16,985 nucleotides of DNA, taken from Actinomycetes bacterium. Lineage in GTDB: Bacteria; Actinomycetota; Actinomycetes; Actinomycetales; Dermatophilaceae. The stretch spans positions 1 to 16,985 of the forward strand of contig JAEXXY010000547.1 of the NCBI GenBank assembly GCA_023451855.1, given 5' to 3'. The notes beneath the pieces are model-generated. The model had not been told where the DNA came from and did not search any database. It saw only the letters and a list, made by a program, of their open reading frames with translations. The translations under genes and the position numbers were made by a program. Shown here in pieces: positions 7,490-13,589 of this stretch (position 1 is its first letter; every line of letters starts with the position of its first letter).

Positions 7490-8017
7490 TCAGTCCTGGG
7501 CGGTGCGCGCCGCCGCGATGACCGTCGTGAGCGAGCGGTGCAGCTCCTGCAGCTGGGTCACCTCCATGCCGAGCCGGGCAATGACCTGCGGTGGCACGCC
7601 GAGGGCCCGCGCACGCAGGTCGCGACCTGCTGGCGTCAAGGTCACGTGGAGGGCCCGGTCGTCGGTGGGGTGCGGGTCGCGGCGCACGAGCCCGGCCCCC
7701 TCGAGGCGGCGCACGAGCGGCGACACGGTTGCCGGCTCGAGGCTGAGCAGGTCGCCGATCTCCTTGACCGTCAAGGGTGCCCGCTCCCACAGGGCGAGCA
7801 TGACGAGGTACTGCGGGTGGGTCAGGCCGAGCGGCTCCAGCACCGGCCGGTAGAGGCCGATGACGTTGCGGGCCGCGACCGCCAGGGCGAAGCAGACCTG
7901 CTGGTCGAGGCGGAGCAGGTCGTCGGGGGAGTGCGCGTCGGTCGCCCCCGCAGCCCGCACCGCCGCGGCGCTGCCGGTGCGTTCCGTTCGGGTGGCGTCG
8001 TGCTCGGGTGCCGTCAC
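7490..8017 (-). CDS. MarR-family regulator, OhrR-like organic peroxide sensor
   Basis: A 175-aa protein starting at GTG 8017, preceded by AGGAG 5 nt upstream. After an extension of about 27 residues comes the OhrR hallmark LDQQVCFALAVAARN, in which Cys42 matches the peroxide-sensing Cys15 of Bacillus OhrR. Then follow YRPVLEPLGLTHPQYLVMLALWE and a winged helix (about 82-137, 'TVKEIGDLLSLEPATVSPLVRRLEGAGLV'). By spacing, the sensing-pocket Tyr29 is kept (Tyr56), while Tyr19 and Tyr40 are replaced by Ala46 and His67. Family members are homodimeric repressors released by oxidation of this Cys. No ohr gene is present in the window; the divergent 63-aa gene and the inverted repeat between them suggest that this gene and itself are the local targets. 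The specific oxidant or ligand is inferred only. Confidence 0.88.
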   Translation of the reverse strand: MTAPEHDATRTERTGSAAAVRAAGATDAHSPDDLLRLDQQVCFALAVAARNVIGLYRPVLEPLGLTHPQYLVMLALWERAPLTVKEIGDLLSLEPATVSPLVRRLEGAGLVRRDPHPTDDRALHVTLTPAGRDLRARALGVPPQVIARLGMEVTQLQELHRSLTTVIAAARTAQD

Positions 8018-8057
8018 GGCGTCTCCTGTCCTCGTGGCTCTTCCGACAGGATAGTAT

Positions 8058-8078
8058 GTGCACTAATCATCAGTGCAC
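8058..8078. promoter_or_regulatory. Probable MarR/OhrR operator between divergent genes
   Basis: GTGCACT (8058-8064) and AGTGCAC (8072-8078) form a perfect 7-bp inverted repeat with a 7-bp spacer. GTGCACTAA also recurs as a direct repeat at 8058-8066 and 8073-8081. A TACTAT -10 for the regulator (minus strand, 8057-8052) lies at the repeat's edge, so binding would block its promoter. It sits in the 88-bp gap shared with the divergent 63-aa gene. Confidence 0.65.
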
Positions 8079-8105
8079 TAACGATCTCTATTGAGGTGGT
8101 CCTCC

Positions 8106-8297
8106 ATGCCGCGATCCTCCCGAACCGGGCGCCTGTCGCTCGCCTACCGCGTCGGCTACCACCTGCGCATGTTCGGCCTGTCGATCTTCGGTCCGGCACA
8201 GCTCGGTGAGAGCAACGACCCGAAGGAGCGGCTGCGTCGTGAGCGGGCCGCGCGCGAGGCGGCGGCTGCGTCGGCACGCGAGGCCGCCCGGCACTGA
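8106..8297 (+). CDS. Small basic protein of unknown function, divergent from the MarR/OhrR-like gene
   Basis: A 63-aa protein starting at ATG 8106, with GAGG (8093-8096) 9 nt upstream; an in-frame TTG at 8091 is less likely because it overlaps this site. The N-terminus is basic (PRSSRTGR). A central aromatic/hydrophobic stretch (about 12-33, 'YRVGYHLRMFGLSIFGPAQL') follows. The C-terminus is a charged Ala/Arg/Glu helix ('DPKERLRRERAAREAAAASA'). The middle is too interrupted by Arg, His and Gly to be a clear membrane helix. It resembles short conserved actinobacterial hypothetical proteins, but I recognise no function. Its promoter region contains the probable MarR operator, so it may be induced under the condition sensed by that regulator. 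Confidence 0.72.
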   Translation: MPRSSRTGRLSLAYRVGYHLRMFGLSIFGPAQLGESNDPKERLRRERAAREAAAASAREAARH

Positions 8298-8363
8298 CTC
8301 CGTCGACGACCGCACGGCGTGGTCGGCGAGGGAACGCGACACGTCCTTCGTGAGGCGTCTGCC

Positions 8364-8396
8364 GCGCCTTCCCAGGCTCCACTGCCTCAGGGGCGC
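8364..8396 (-). terminator. Weak imperfect hairpin at the end of the aminotransferase gene
   Basis: GCGCC (8364-8368) pairs with GGCGC (8392-8396), enclosing AGGC/GCCT, with mismatches between. It overlaps the aminotransferase stop codon and lies between convergent genes. It may terminate either transcript, but the support is weak. Confidence 0.3.
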
Positions 8397-10096
8397 GTCG
8401 TGACGAGGCTCGTCGCAGGCAGCTCGAACCAGCGCAGGTGGTCGAAGTCGACGTCGACGCTGCCGGCGTCGCACGTCACCGGCAGCGCCTCGGCCAGGAC
8501 GCGTCGCGCGTCGGTGAGGTGCTGCTCGAGGGCCTCTTCGCCGAGCCGGTCCGCGTGCCGCGGGTAGCGCAGGCCGTCCGGCCCGAACGCGACGTCACGT
8601 AGGCGCAGCGGGGGCTCGACCGGCCCGCCTCGGTGGCGCCAGAGCCCCGTCGCGGGCTCGAAGGAGTAGTCGCCGAGGAGTCGCCAGCCCTCGCGGGCCA
8701 CGAGCCGGACCGCTTCGATGACGTAGTCGGCCACGGCGTCGGAGATGAAGTAGTTGAAGTTGATGCGCACCCAGCCGGGCTTGATGCCCTCGCACCCACG
8801 GCCGATCTCGCGCTCGAACTCCTGGGACCGCTCGAGGTCGATGCCCAGCAGGTGGTGGCCGTACGGCCCGGCGCACGAGCAGCCGCCGCGCGACTGGATG
8901 CCGAAGAGGTCGTTGAGCACCGCGACGACGAAGTTGTGGTGCAGGTACGGCCCGCCCGGGGCCCGCACGACGAACGAGACGATCGACAGCCGTTCGGCGT
9001 CGAGGTTGCCGAGGATCTCGATGGCCGGCTCCTGCGTCCAGGATTCGACGGCGCGCGCGAGGAAGGCGTCCTCCCTGGCTCGGATGGTCTCGACCCCGAC
9101 GGCCTCCTTGAGCGCGAAGACGAGCCCGGCGCGGATCGACTCGACGATGGCCGGCGTGCCGCCCTCCTCGCGGTGGGCGGGGTCGGCGAGGTAGTCGTGT
9201 GCGGTGGGGTTGACGTAGGCGACGGTTCCACCGCCGGGCACGTCGGGGACGCGGTTGGTCAGCAGCTCGCGGCGCACGACGAGCACGCCGGGCGTGGCCG
9301 GCCCCCCGATGAACTTGTGCGGGCTCAGGAAGATGGCGTCCTTGTGGGCCAGCTCGCCCGCGACACCACGACCACCGCGTCCGTACATCTCGATGTCGAC
9401 GTACGGCCCGGCGGCGGCGAAGTCCCAGAAGGCCAGGGCGCCGTGCTCGTGCAGGAGCGTCGAGATGGCGTCGGTGTCGGTGACGATGCCGGTGACGTTG
9501 CTCGCCGCCGAGAACGAGCCGATGCGCAGCGGCCGGTCGGCGTACTCCTCGAGCCGGGCACGTAGGACCGCCAGGTCCACGTGTCCGTCGAGGTCCTGCG
9601 GGATCACGACGACGTCAGCGACGCACTCGCGCCACATGACCTCGTTCGAGTGGTGCTCGTACGGGCCGATGAAGATCACCGGCCGCTGGTCGGACGGCAC
9701 GAGATCGCTGGCGTGCCAACGGTCCTCGAAGTTGGACGGCACCCGCAGGCCGAGGATGCCGACCAGCTTGTCGATGGCGCCGGTGCACCCCGATCCGGCG
9801 AAGACGACGACGGTCTCATCGTCGCCGCCGACCGCGTCGCGGATGGTGCTCCGGGCGTCCTCGCGCAGCCGCGTCGTCTGCAGGCCGGTGCCGGAGCTCT
9901 CGGTATGGGTGTTGGCATAGCGGGGCAGTACCTCGTCGCGGACGAAGTCCTCGATGAAGCCGAGCGCCCGGCCCGAGGCCGTGTAGTCGGCGTAGGTGAC
10001 GCGGCGCGGTCCGTACGGGCCGACCATGACCTGGTCGTCGCCGATGACGGACCCGCGGATCGCGGAGAGCAGGGAGTCGGAAGGGTCGCCGGTCAT
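8387..10096 (-). CDS. PLP-dependent class-V aminotransferase, cysteine-desulfurase-like, with C-terminal extension
   Basis: A 569-aa protein. ATG 10096 is chosen over the in-frame TTG at 10102 because a -10 box (TATGGT) ends 6 nt before the ATG, as in a leaderless transcript. Fold type I PLP enzyme features are YADYTASGRAL (35-45), the cofactor His region GPYEHHSNE (144-152), FWDFAAAGPYVD with Asp225, and SPHK with Lys261 as the Schiff-base lysine. GGTP (312-315) follows. Residues 403-411 (RGGCSCAGP) sit where group-II cysteine desulfurases carry their catalytic Cys; Cys406 and Cys408 are candidates. SufS/CsdA proteins have about 405-410 residues, so about 100 or more extra residues lie at the C-terminus (after about 470). 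No suf/isc scaffold genes flank it, so the acceptor or substrate is unknown; a desulfurase, selenocysteine lyase or epimerase-like activity are all possible. Confidence 0.82.
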   Translation of the reverse strand: MTGDPSDSLLSAIRGSVIGDDQVMVGPYGPRRVTYADYTASGRALGFIEDFVRDEVLPRYANTHTESSGTGLQTTRLREDARSTIRDAVGGDDETVVVFAGSGCTGAIDKLVGILGLRVPSNFEDRWHASDLVPSDQRPVIFIGPYEHHSNEVMWRECVADVVVIPQDLDGHVDLAVLRARLEEYADRPLRIGSFSAASNVTGIVTDTDAISTLLHEHGALAFWDFAAAGPYVDIEMYGRGGRGVAGELAHKDAIFLSPHKFIGGPATPGVLVVRRELLTNRVPDVPGGGTVAYVNPTAHDYLADPAHREEGGTPAIVESIRAGLVFALKEAVGVETIRAREDAFLARAVESWTQEPAIEILGNLDAERLSIVSFVVRAPGGPYLHHNFVVAVLNDLFGIQSRGGCSCAGPYGHHLLGIDLERSQEFEREIGRGCEGIKPGWVRINFNYFISDAVADYVIEAVRLVAREGWRLLGDYSFEPATGLWRHRGGPVEPPLRLRDVAFGPDGLRYPRHADRLGEEALEQHLTDARRVLAEALPVTCDAGSVDVDFDHLRWFELPATSLVTTRP

Positions 10097-10155
10097 GGCC
10101 AAACCATACTCGTAGTGATGCTAAACCAGCAAAGCATAACGTTGTGTTTGGCCAT
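10095..10155. repeat. Spaced 10-bp inverted repeat in an AT-rich promoter island
   Basis: ATGGCCAAAC (10095-10104) and its exact complement GTTTGGCCAT (10146-10155) are 41 bp apart. Between them lie a second inverted pair, ATGCT (10118-10122) and AGCAT (10133-10137), and a repeated AAACCA (10101-10106 and 10123-10128). The stretch is clearly more AT-rich than its surroundings and covers the aminotransferase promoter. It could be an operator for a dimeric or tetrameric regulator. Confidence 0.5.
10103..10132 (-). promoter_or_regulatory. Leaderless promoter of the class-V aminotransferase gene
   Basis: On the minus strand, TTGCTG (10132-10127) and TATGGT (10108-10103) are separated by 18 bp, a good -35/-10 pair. 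The ATG at 10096 begins 6 nt after the -10 box, so transcription should start at the start codon. No Shine-Dalgarno sequence is present. Confidence 0.6.
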
Positions 10156-10172
10156 CATTGGGGCGGATGCGG

Positions 10173-10207
10173 CACCGGGCGCCCCGGAGGACCCGGGGCG
10201 CCCGGTG
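10173..10207 (-). terminator. Strong hairpin terminator of the LppU-like gene
   Basis: A perfect 15-bp GC-rich inverted repeat (CACCGGGCGCCCCGG at 10173-10187 and its complement at 10193-10207) with a 5-nt loop. It lies 35 nt beyond the stop of the minus-strand gene ending at 10243, separating it from the aminotransferase promoter. Confidence 0.78.
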
Positions 10208-10242
10208 GGCGGTGCTGCGAGCAGGCGAGCGGCCGGCGGGGC

Positions 10243-10555
10243 TTACCTGCCGGTGACGCAGACGACCGTGCCCTTGCCGCCCGTCGTGTCAGCGGCGGTG
10301 TACGCGCTGTCGGAGCCATGCTGCGCGCAGAGGTCGAGCGCCGCCTTCTCGGAGGTCTCGGCGTCCTCGGCCACGAACGTGACCTTCCCGAGAGAGTCCG
10401 CCGAACCACAGTCGACCGGCTTGAAGTCGTCGGACCCGTCGGCGGCGACGCACTGCCCGGCCGTCACGCCGTGCGTCGGGTCGTCGGCGAGCACGGCGGC
10501 GAGGCCGAACTTGAGCGCGAGGGCGACGGCCACCGCGCCGGCCGCGGCGAGGCAT
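10243..10555 (-). CDS. Small LppU/SCO3897-like secreted or membrane-anchored protein with an apparent 5' frameshift
   Basis: The conserved frame runs from GTG 10533 to TAA 10245-10243 (96 aa). It begins in a hydrophobic stretch (VAVALALKFGLAAVLA), followed by an extracytoplasmic domain with four cysteines (28, 42, 69 and 92 from that GTG) in 'AGQCVAADG', 'PVDCGSADS', 'DLCAQHG' and 'VVCVTG'. This spacing fits small disulfide-bonded proteins of the LppU/SCO3897 type, whose function is unknown. The GTG has no ribosome-binding site. A good one (GAGGAG, 10570-10565) precedes ATG 10555-10553, but that ATG is one base out of frame and would give only Arg-rich nonsense. Removing one base in the G/C run between them joins MPRRG to the hydrophobic stretch, restoring a normal signal/anchor of about 103 aa in total. 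So there is a mutation, a sequencing error, or an unusual start. The interval given includes the ATG. Confidence 0.68.
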
Positions 10556-10695
10556 GGTGAATCGCTCCTCGTGGAGAAGGGTCGTGACCCCTGGTGGCGG
10601 CCGCAGCGCGGCCCCGACGGCGGCGCGCGCGGTCGGCCAGCAGATCATGGCGGGTCGGAGCGGCCCGCGGTGTCCGGATCCACCCCGGGCCGATA

Positions 10696-10713
10696 ACGAC
10701 TTCGCAAAGTTGT
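10696..10713. promoter_or_regulatory. Imperfect palindrome upstream of the M16 operon
   Basis: ACGACTTCGCAAAGTTGT reads almost as its own complement (ACTT/AAGT core with one arm mismatch). It ends 4 nt before the -10 box of the M16 operon, where a repressor site would lie. The support is limited. Confidence 0.3.
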
Positions 10714-10717
10714 CGCA

Positions 10718-10723
10718 TAGGGT
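10718..10723 (+). promoter_or_regulatory. -10 box (TAGGGT) of a probable leaderless promoter for the M16 peptidase operon
   Basis: TAGGGT ends 7 nt before GTG 10731, where the conserved protein starts, and there is no Shine-Dalgarno sequence. The same hexamer is used before the tRNA-fMet gene. Confidence 0.55.
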
Positions 10724-10730
10724 CGAGCGC

Positions 10731-12038
10731 GTGACGTCGATCTCCTACCCGCTCGCGGAACGCACGCTGGCCAACGGCCTGCGCGTCATCGTCAGCGAGG
10801 ACCACGCCGTGCCCAACGTCGCCGTCAACCTCTGGGTCGGCGTCGGTTCACGCCACGAGGCGCCCGGGCGCACGGGCTTCGCCCACCTCTTCGAGCACCT
10901 GATGTTCCAGGGCAGCCGCAACGTCGCGTCGGGCGAGCACTTCTCGGCGCTCATGGACGAGGGGGCGCGCCTCAACGCGACGACGTGGTTCGACCGCACG
11001 AACTACTTCGAGACCGTTCCGACCGGCGCCCTCGACCTCGCCCTGTGGCTCGAGGCCGACCGCCACGGCTACCTGCTCGACGCCGTCAACCAGGAGAACC
11101 TCGACAACCAGCGCGACGTCGTCAAGGAGGAGAAGCGCCAGCGGTACGACAACGTCCCGTACGGCACGGCCCTCATCGACATCTACGCGACGGCGTTCCC
11201 CGCCGACCACCCCTACCACCACCCGACGATCGGGTCGATGGAGGATCTCGATGCCGCGACCGTCGAGGACGTCCACGCCTTCTACCGCGCCCACTACGGC
11301 CCGAACAACACCGTCCTGACGCTCGTCGGCGACGTGACGCCCGAGGACGGGTTCGCCGCGGCGGAGCGGTACTTCGGCCATCTGCCTGCCATCGAGCGGC
11401 ACGAGCGGCCGCGCCTGCCGCAGCTGGCCCCGCTCACGGCGCCGGTGCGCCTCGACCGTGTCGGCGACGTGCCCAACGACCGCCTCTACGTCGCCTTCCG
11501 CCTGCCCGTCGACACGACGCCCGAGTACCACGCGTCCCAGGTCGCGGTCGACGTGCTCGGTGGTCTGGCGAGCTCGCGGCTGATCCGCCGCCTCGTGCGC
11601 CGCGACGAGACGGCCGTGGCCGTCGGGGGCTGGACGATGGGGCTCGTCGACGGCGTCGGGCTCGGTGCGTTCACCGTCGACGTCGCCGAGGGAGCCGACG
11701 TCGAGCGGATCGAGGAGGTCCTCTGCGAGGAGATCACCGCGCTCGCCGAGCACGGCCCCGACGCCGAGGAGATGGAGTCCGTCGTCGCCGACACCGAGCG
11801 CTCGTGGCTCAGCGCGCTCGCCAGCATCGAGGAGCGCGCCGACCACATCAGCCACCACGCCCTGCTCACCGGCGACCCCGGGTACGTCAACGCGTTCGTC
11901 GACCACGTGCGGGCTGTGACCCCCGACGACGTCCGCGCCGTCACGGCCGCCTGGCTCGCCCCCGAGTCGCGCGCGGTCGTGCGCTACCTCGCCGAACCCG
12001 GGGCCACAGCCGGCGACGAGGGGGAGGAGGCAGCATGA
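10731..12038 (+). CDS. M16-family zinc metallopeptidase, catalytic subunit
   Basis: A 435-aa protein. GTG 10731 is chosen because the family-like sequence starts at once (SYPLAERTLANGLRVIVSED) and a -10 box sits directly upstream; the open frame continues further but there overlaps the divergent gene's leader. The inverted zinc motif HLFEH is at His52-Glu55-His56, with the third ligand in NQRDVVKEEKRQR (Glu133 or Glu134). The N-terminal M16 domain is followed by a second, inactive M16 domain from about 175 (M16_C type). Such enzymes degrade small proteins and peptides as clam-shell dimers. There is no signal peptide, so a cytoplasmic site is expected. The stop overlaps the next start (ATGA, 12035-12038), and the partner encoded there lacks the zinc motif, as in heterodimeric M16B peptidases and mitochondrial processing peptidase. 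Confidence 0.93.
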   Translation: MTSISYPLAERTLANGLRVIVSEDHAVPNVAVNLWVGVGSRHEAPGRTGFAHLFEHLMFQGSRNVASGEHFSALMDEGARLNATTWFDRTNYFETVPTGALDLALWLEADRHGYLLDAVNQENLDNQRDVVKEEKRQRYDNVPYGTALIDIYATAFPADHPYHHPTIGSMEDLDAATVEDVHAFYRAHYGPNNTVLTLVGDVTPEDGFAAAERYFGHLPAIERHERPRLPQLAPLTAPVRLDRVGDVPNDRLYVAFRLPVDTTPEYHASQVAVDVLGGLASSRLIRRLVRRDETAVAVGGWTMGLVDGVGLGAFTVDVAEGADVERIEEVLCEEITALAEHGPDAEEMESVVADTERSWLSALASIEERADHISHHALLTGDPGYVNAFVDHVRAVTPDDVRAVTAAWLAPESRAVVRYLAEPGATAGDEGEEAA

Positions 12039-13513
12039 GCACCCCCACCCCCGACGCCACGGGCACCGACCCCACGGGCACCGATGCCACGGGCACCGAC
12101 GCCACCAGCACGGGCGCCACCAGCGGCGTCCCGCGTCCTGCCGTCGACCCGCCCCAGCCCTGGGCGTTCCCCGAGCCGGTGACCCACGACCTGCCCAACG
12201 GCCTGCACCTCGTCACCTACGACGTGCCCGGCCAGTACGTCCTGTCCGTGCGCCTGGGCCTGCCCGTGTCGCTGCGCGACGAGCCTCGAGACCGCGAGGG
12301 CGTCGCGACGATCATGGCCCGCACCCTCGACGAGGGCACCGAGCATCACACCGCCGACGAGTTCGCGCGCCTGCTCGAGCGCAAGGGCGTCGGCTTCGGC
12401 GCGGGCCTGTCCGACGCCGGCCTGTCGGTCGACCTCGACGTCGTCAAGGGCAACCTCGAGCCCGCCCTCGACCTGCTGCGCCAGATCCTCACCGAGCCGG
12501 TCTTCCCGCAGTCCGAGGTCGCGCGCCAGGTGCGCACCCGGCTCGCGGAGATCGAGCAGGAGCGGTCGGTTGCAGCCCACCGCGCGATCCTCGAGTTCGT
12601 CCGCACCTTCTACGACGCCGGCGACCGGGCCTCACGTCCGACCGGTGGCACCCGCGACACCGTCTCGGCGATCACCCGCGACGACGTCGTCGCGTTCCAC
12701 GCCGAGCACGTCGTCGCCGCGGGCGTGACGATGGTCGTGGCCGGCGACCTCGAGGGCCTCGACGTGCCCACCCTCGTGGAGTCTGCGCTCGGCGGCTGGC
12801 AGCACGGACCCCGCGAGCGCGGCCGGCACCTCGACACCGCGGCGACCCTGGCCGAGGACCGCTGCCGCGTCGTCTTCGTGTCGCGCCCCGGCTCGGTGCA
12901 GACCGAGCTCGTCGTCGGAGCCCCCGGGCCCGACCGGTCGGTCGAGGGCGGCTGGGCGCCGTTCCCGGTGCTCGGGTTCGTCCTCGGGGGGTCGCCGAAC
13001 GCGCGCGTCGACGCCGTGCTCCGCGAGGAGAAGGGCTACACGTACGGCATCCGGTCCAGCTTCCGTCCGCGACGCCGGGGCGGCCTGTTCCTGACGACCG
13101 GGTCGGTGCGCTCGGACTCCACCGAGGACGCCGTGCGCACGCTGCTCGAGATCCTGGGCGGCGGTTCGACCGGCTTCAGTGACAAGGAGATCCGCTCCGG
13201 CGTCGACTTCATCTCGAAGACCGCGCCCGGTCGCTACGCCACCGCCGACACCATCGCCGACGAGGCCGTCGGCATGGCTCTCGACGGGCGCACCACGGCC
13301 TTCACGACCGAGAACCTCCGCGACCTCGCCACCGTCGACGCCGCCCGCGTCGACGCCGCGTTCCGGCGGTTCGCCGCCGAGGCGGGGATCACGGGCGAGG
13401 GCCCCGGTGCGGGGTGGACGATCGTCCTCGTCGGTGACACCGACGCGCACCTCGACGCGATCCGCGGCCTCGGTCTCGGCGAGGTCACCGTCGTACGGGA
13501 CGCCGCCCGCTGA
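12035..13513 (+). CDS. M16-family peptidase, non-catalytic partner subunit
   Basis: A 492-aa protein translationally coupled to the upstream peptidase (ATGA overlap). Residues 1-40 are a low-complexity Asp/Ala/Thr/Gly/Pro-rich tail. The M16 fold starts near 47 ('PVTHDLPNGLHLVTYDVPGQ'). Where active family members have GxAHxxEHMxxxGT, this one reads GVATIMARTLDEGT (residues 89-102), so HxxEH is replaced by Thr92-Ile-Met-Ala-Arg96 and zinc cannot be bound. The C-terminal M16 half has LREEKGYTYGIRSSF, the Arg/Tyr-containing motif that helps hold substrate in the inactive subunit of known heterodimers. It is expected to pair with the catalytic subunit to form the peptidase. Confidence 0.9.
   Translation: MSTPTPDATGTDPTGTDATGTDATSTGATSGVPRPAVDPPQPWAFPEPVTHDLPNGLHLVTYDVPGQYVLSVRLGLPVSLRDEPRDREGVATIMARTLDEGTEHHTADEFARLLERKGVGFGAGLSDAGLSVDLDVVKGNLEPALDLLRQILTEPVFPQSEVARQVRTRLAEIEQERSVAAHRAILEFVRTFYDAGDRASRPTGGTRDTVSAITRDDVVAFHAEHVVAAGVTMVVAGDLEGLDVPTLVESALGGWQHGPRERGRHLDTAATLAEDRCRVVFVSRPGSVQTELVVGAPGPDRSVEGGWAPFPVLGFVLGGSPNARVDAVLREEKGYTYGIRSSFRPRRRGGLFLTTGSVRSDSTEDAVRTLLEILGGGSTGFSDKEIRSGVDFISKTAPGRYATADTIADEAVGMALDGRTTAFTTENLRDLATVDAARVDAAFRRFAAEAGITGEGPGAGWTIVLVGDTDAHLDAIRGLGLGEVTVVRDAAR
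12053..12127 (+). repeat. In-frame tandem 15-bp repeat encoding D-A-T-G-T units
   Basis: Five consecutive 15-bp units begin at 12053, 12068, 12083, 12098 and 12113. The first three differ from GACGCCACGGGCACC by at most one base, and the last two are more diverged. They encode a DATGT-like pentapeptide repeat in the disordered N-terminal tail of the non-catalytic M16 subunit. A length multiple of three keeps the frame if copies are gained or lost. Confidence 0.85.
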
Positions 13514-13520
13514 CGCACCA

Positions 13521-13580
13521 CCTGCCCGGGAGCCGCGTGCCGGGGCGCCGCCTGCCCGGGAGCCGCGTGCCGGGGCGCCG
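13521..13580. repeat. Perfect 30-bp tandem duplication between convergent genes
   Basis: The 30-bp unit at 13521-13550 is repeated without change at 13551-13580, with no spacer. It lies in the 76-bp gap between the M16 operon (stop 13513) and the convergent GNAT gene (stop 13590). Each unit contains CCCGG and CCGGG about 10 nt apart and a GGCGCC palindrome, so each copy could form a small GC-rich hairpin acting as a terminator for either side. No better terminator is visible here. Confidence 0.85.
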
Positions 13581-13589
13581 CTCTCGGCG

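Noticed and set aside
7097..7500. tRNA locus as an integration (att) site for a mobile element
   Set aside because: No integrase, and no repeated copy of the tRNA 3' end is visible in the window.
8633..9565. Plus-strand frame of 310 codons opposite the aminotransferase
   Set aside because: Shadow of the minus-strand gene, which has the PLP lysine and other conserved motifs.
10289..10648. Minus-strand frame beginning with ATG 10648, or ATG 10555 in its own frame
   Set aside because: Arg-rich with no resemblance to known proteins; the other frame of the same strand carries the conserved four-cysteine domain.
10554..10730. Earlier start for the M16 catalytic subunit
   Set aside because: The extra residues are not family-like and overlap the leader of the divergent gene; a -10 box sits just before GTG 10731.
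13521..13580. Possible CRISPR array in the 30-bp repeat
   Set aside because: Only two copies and no spacer between them; no cas genes in the window.
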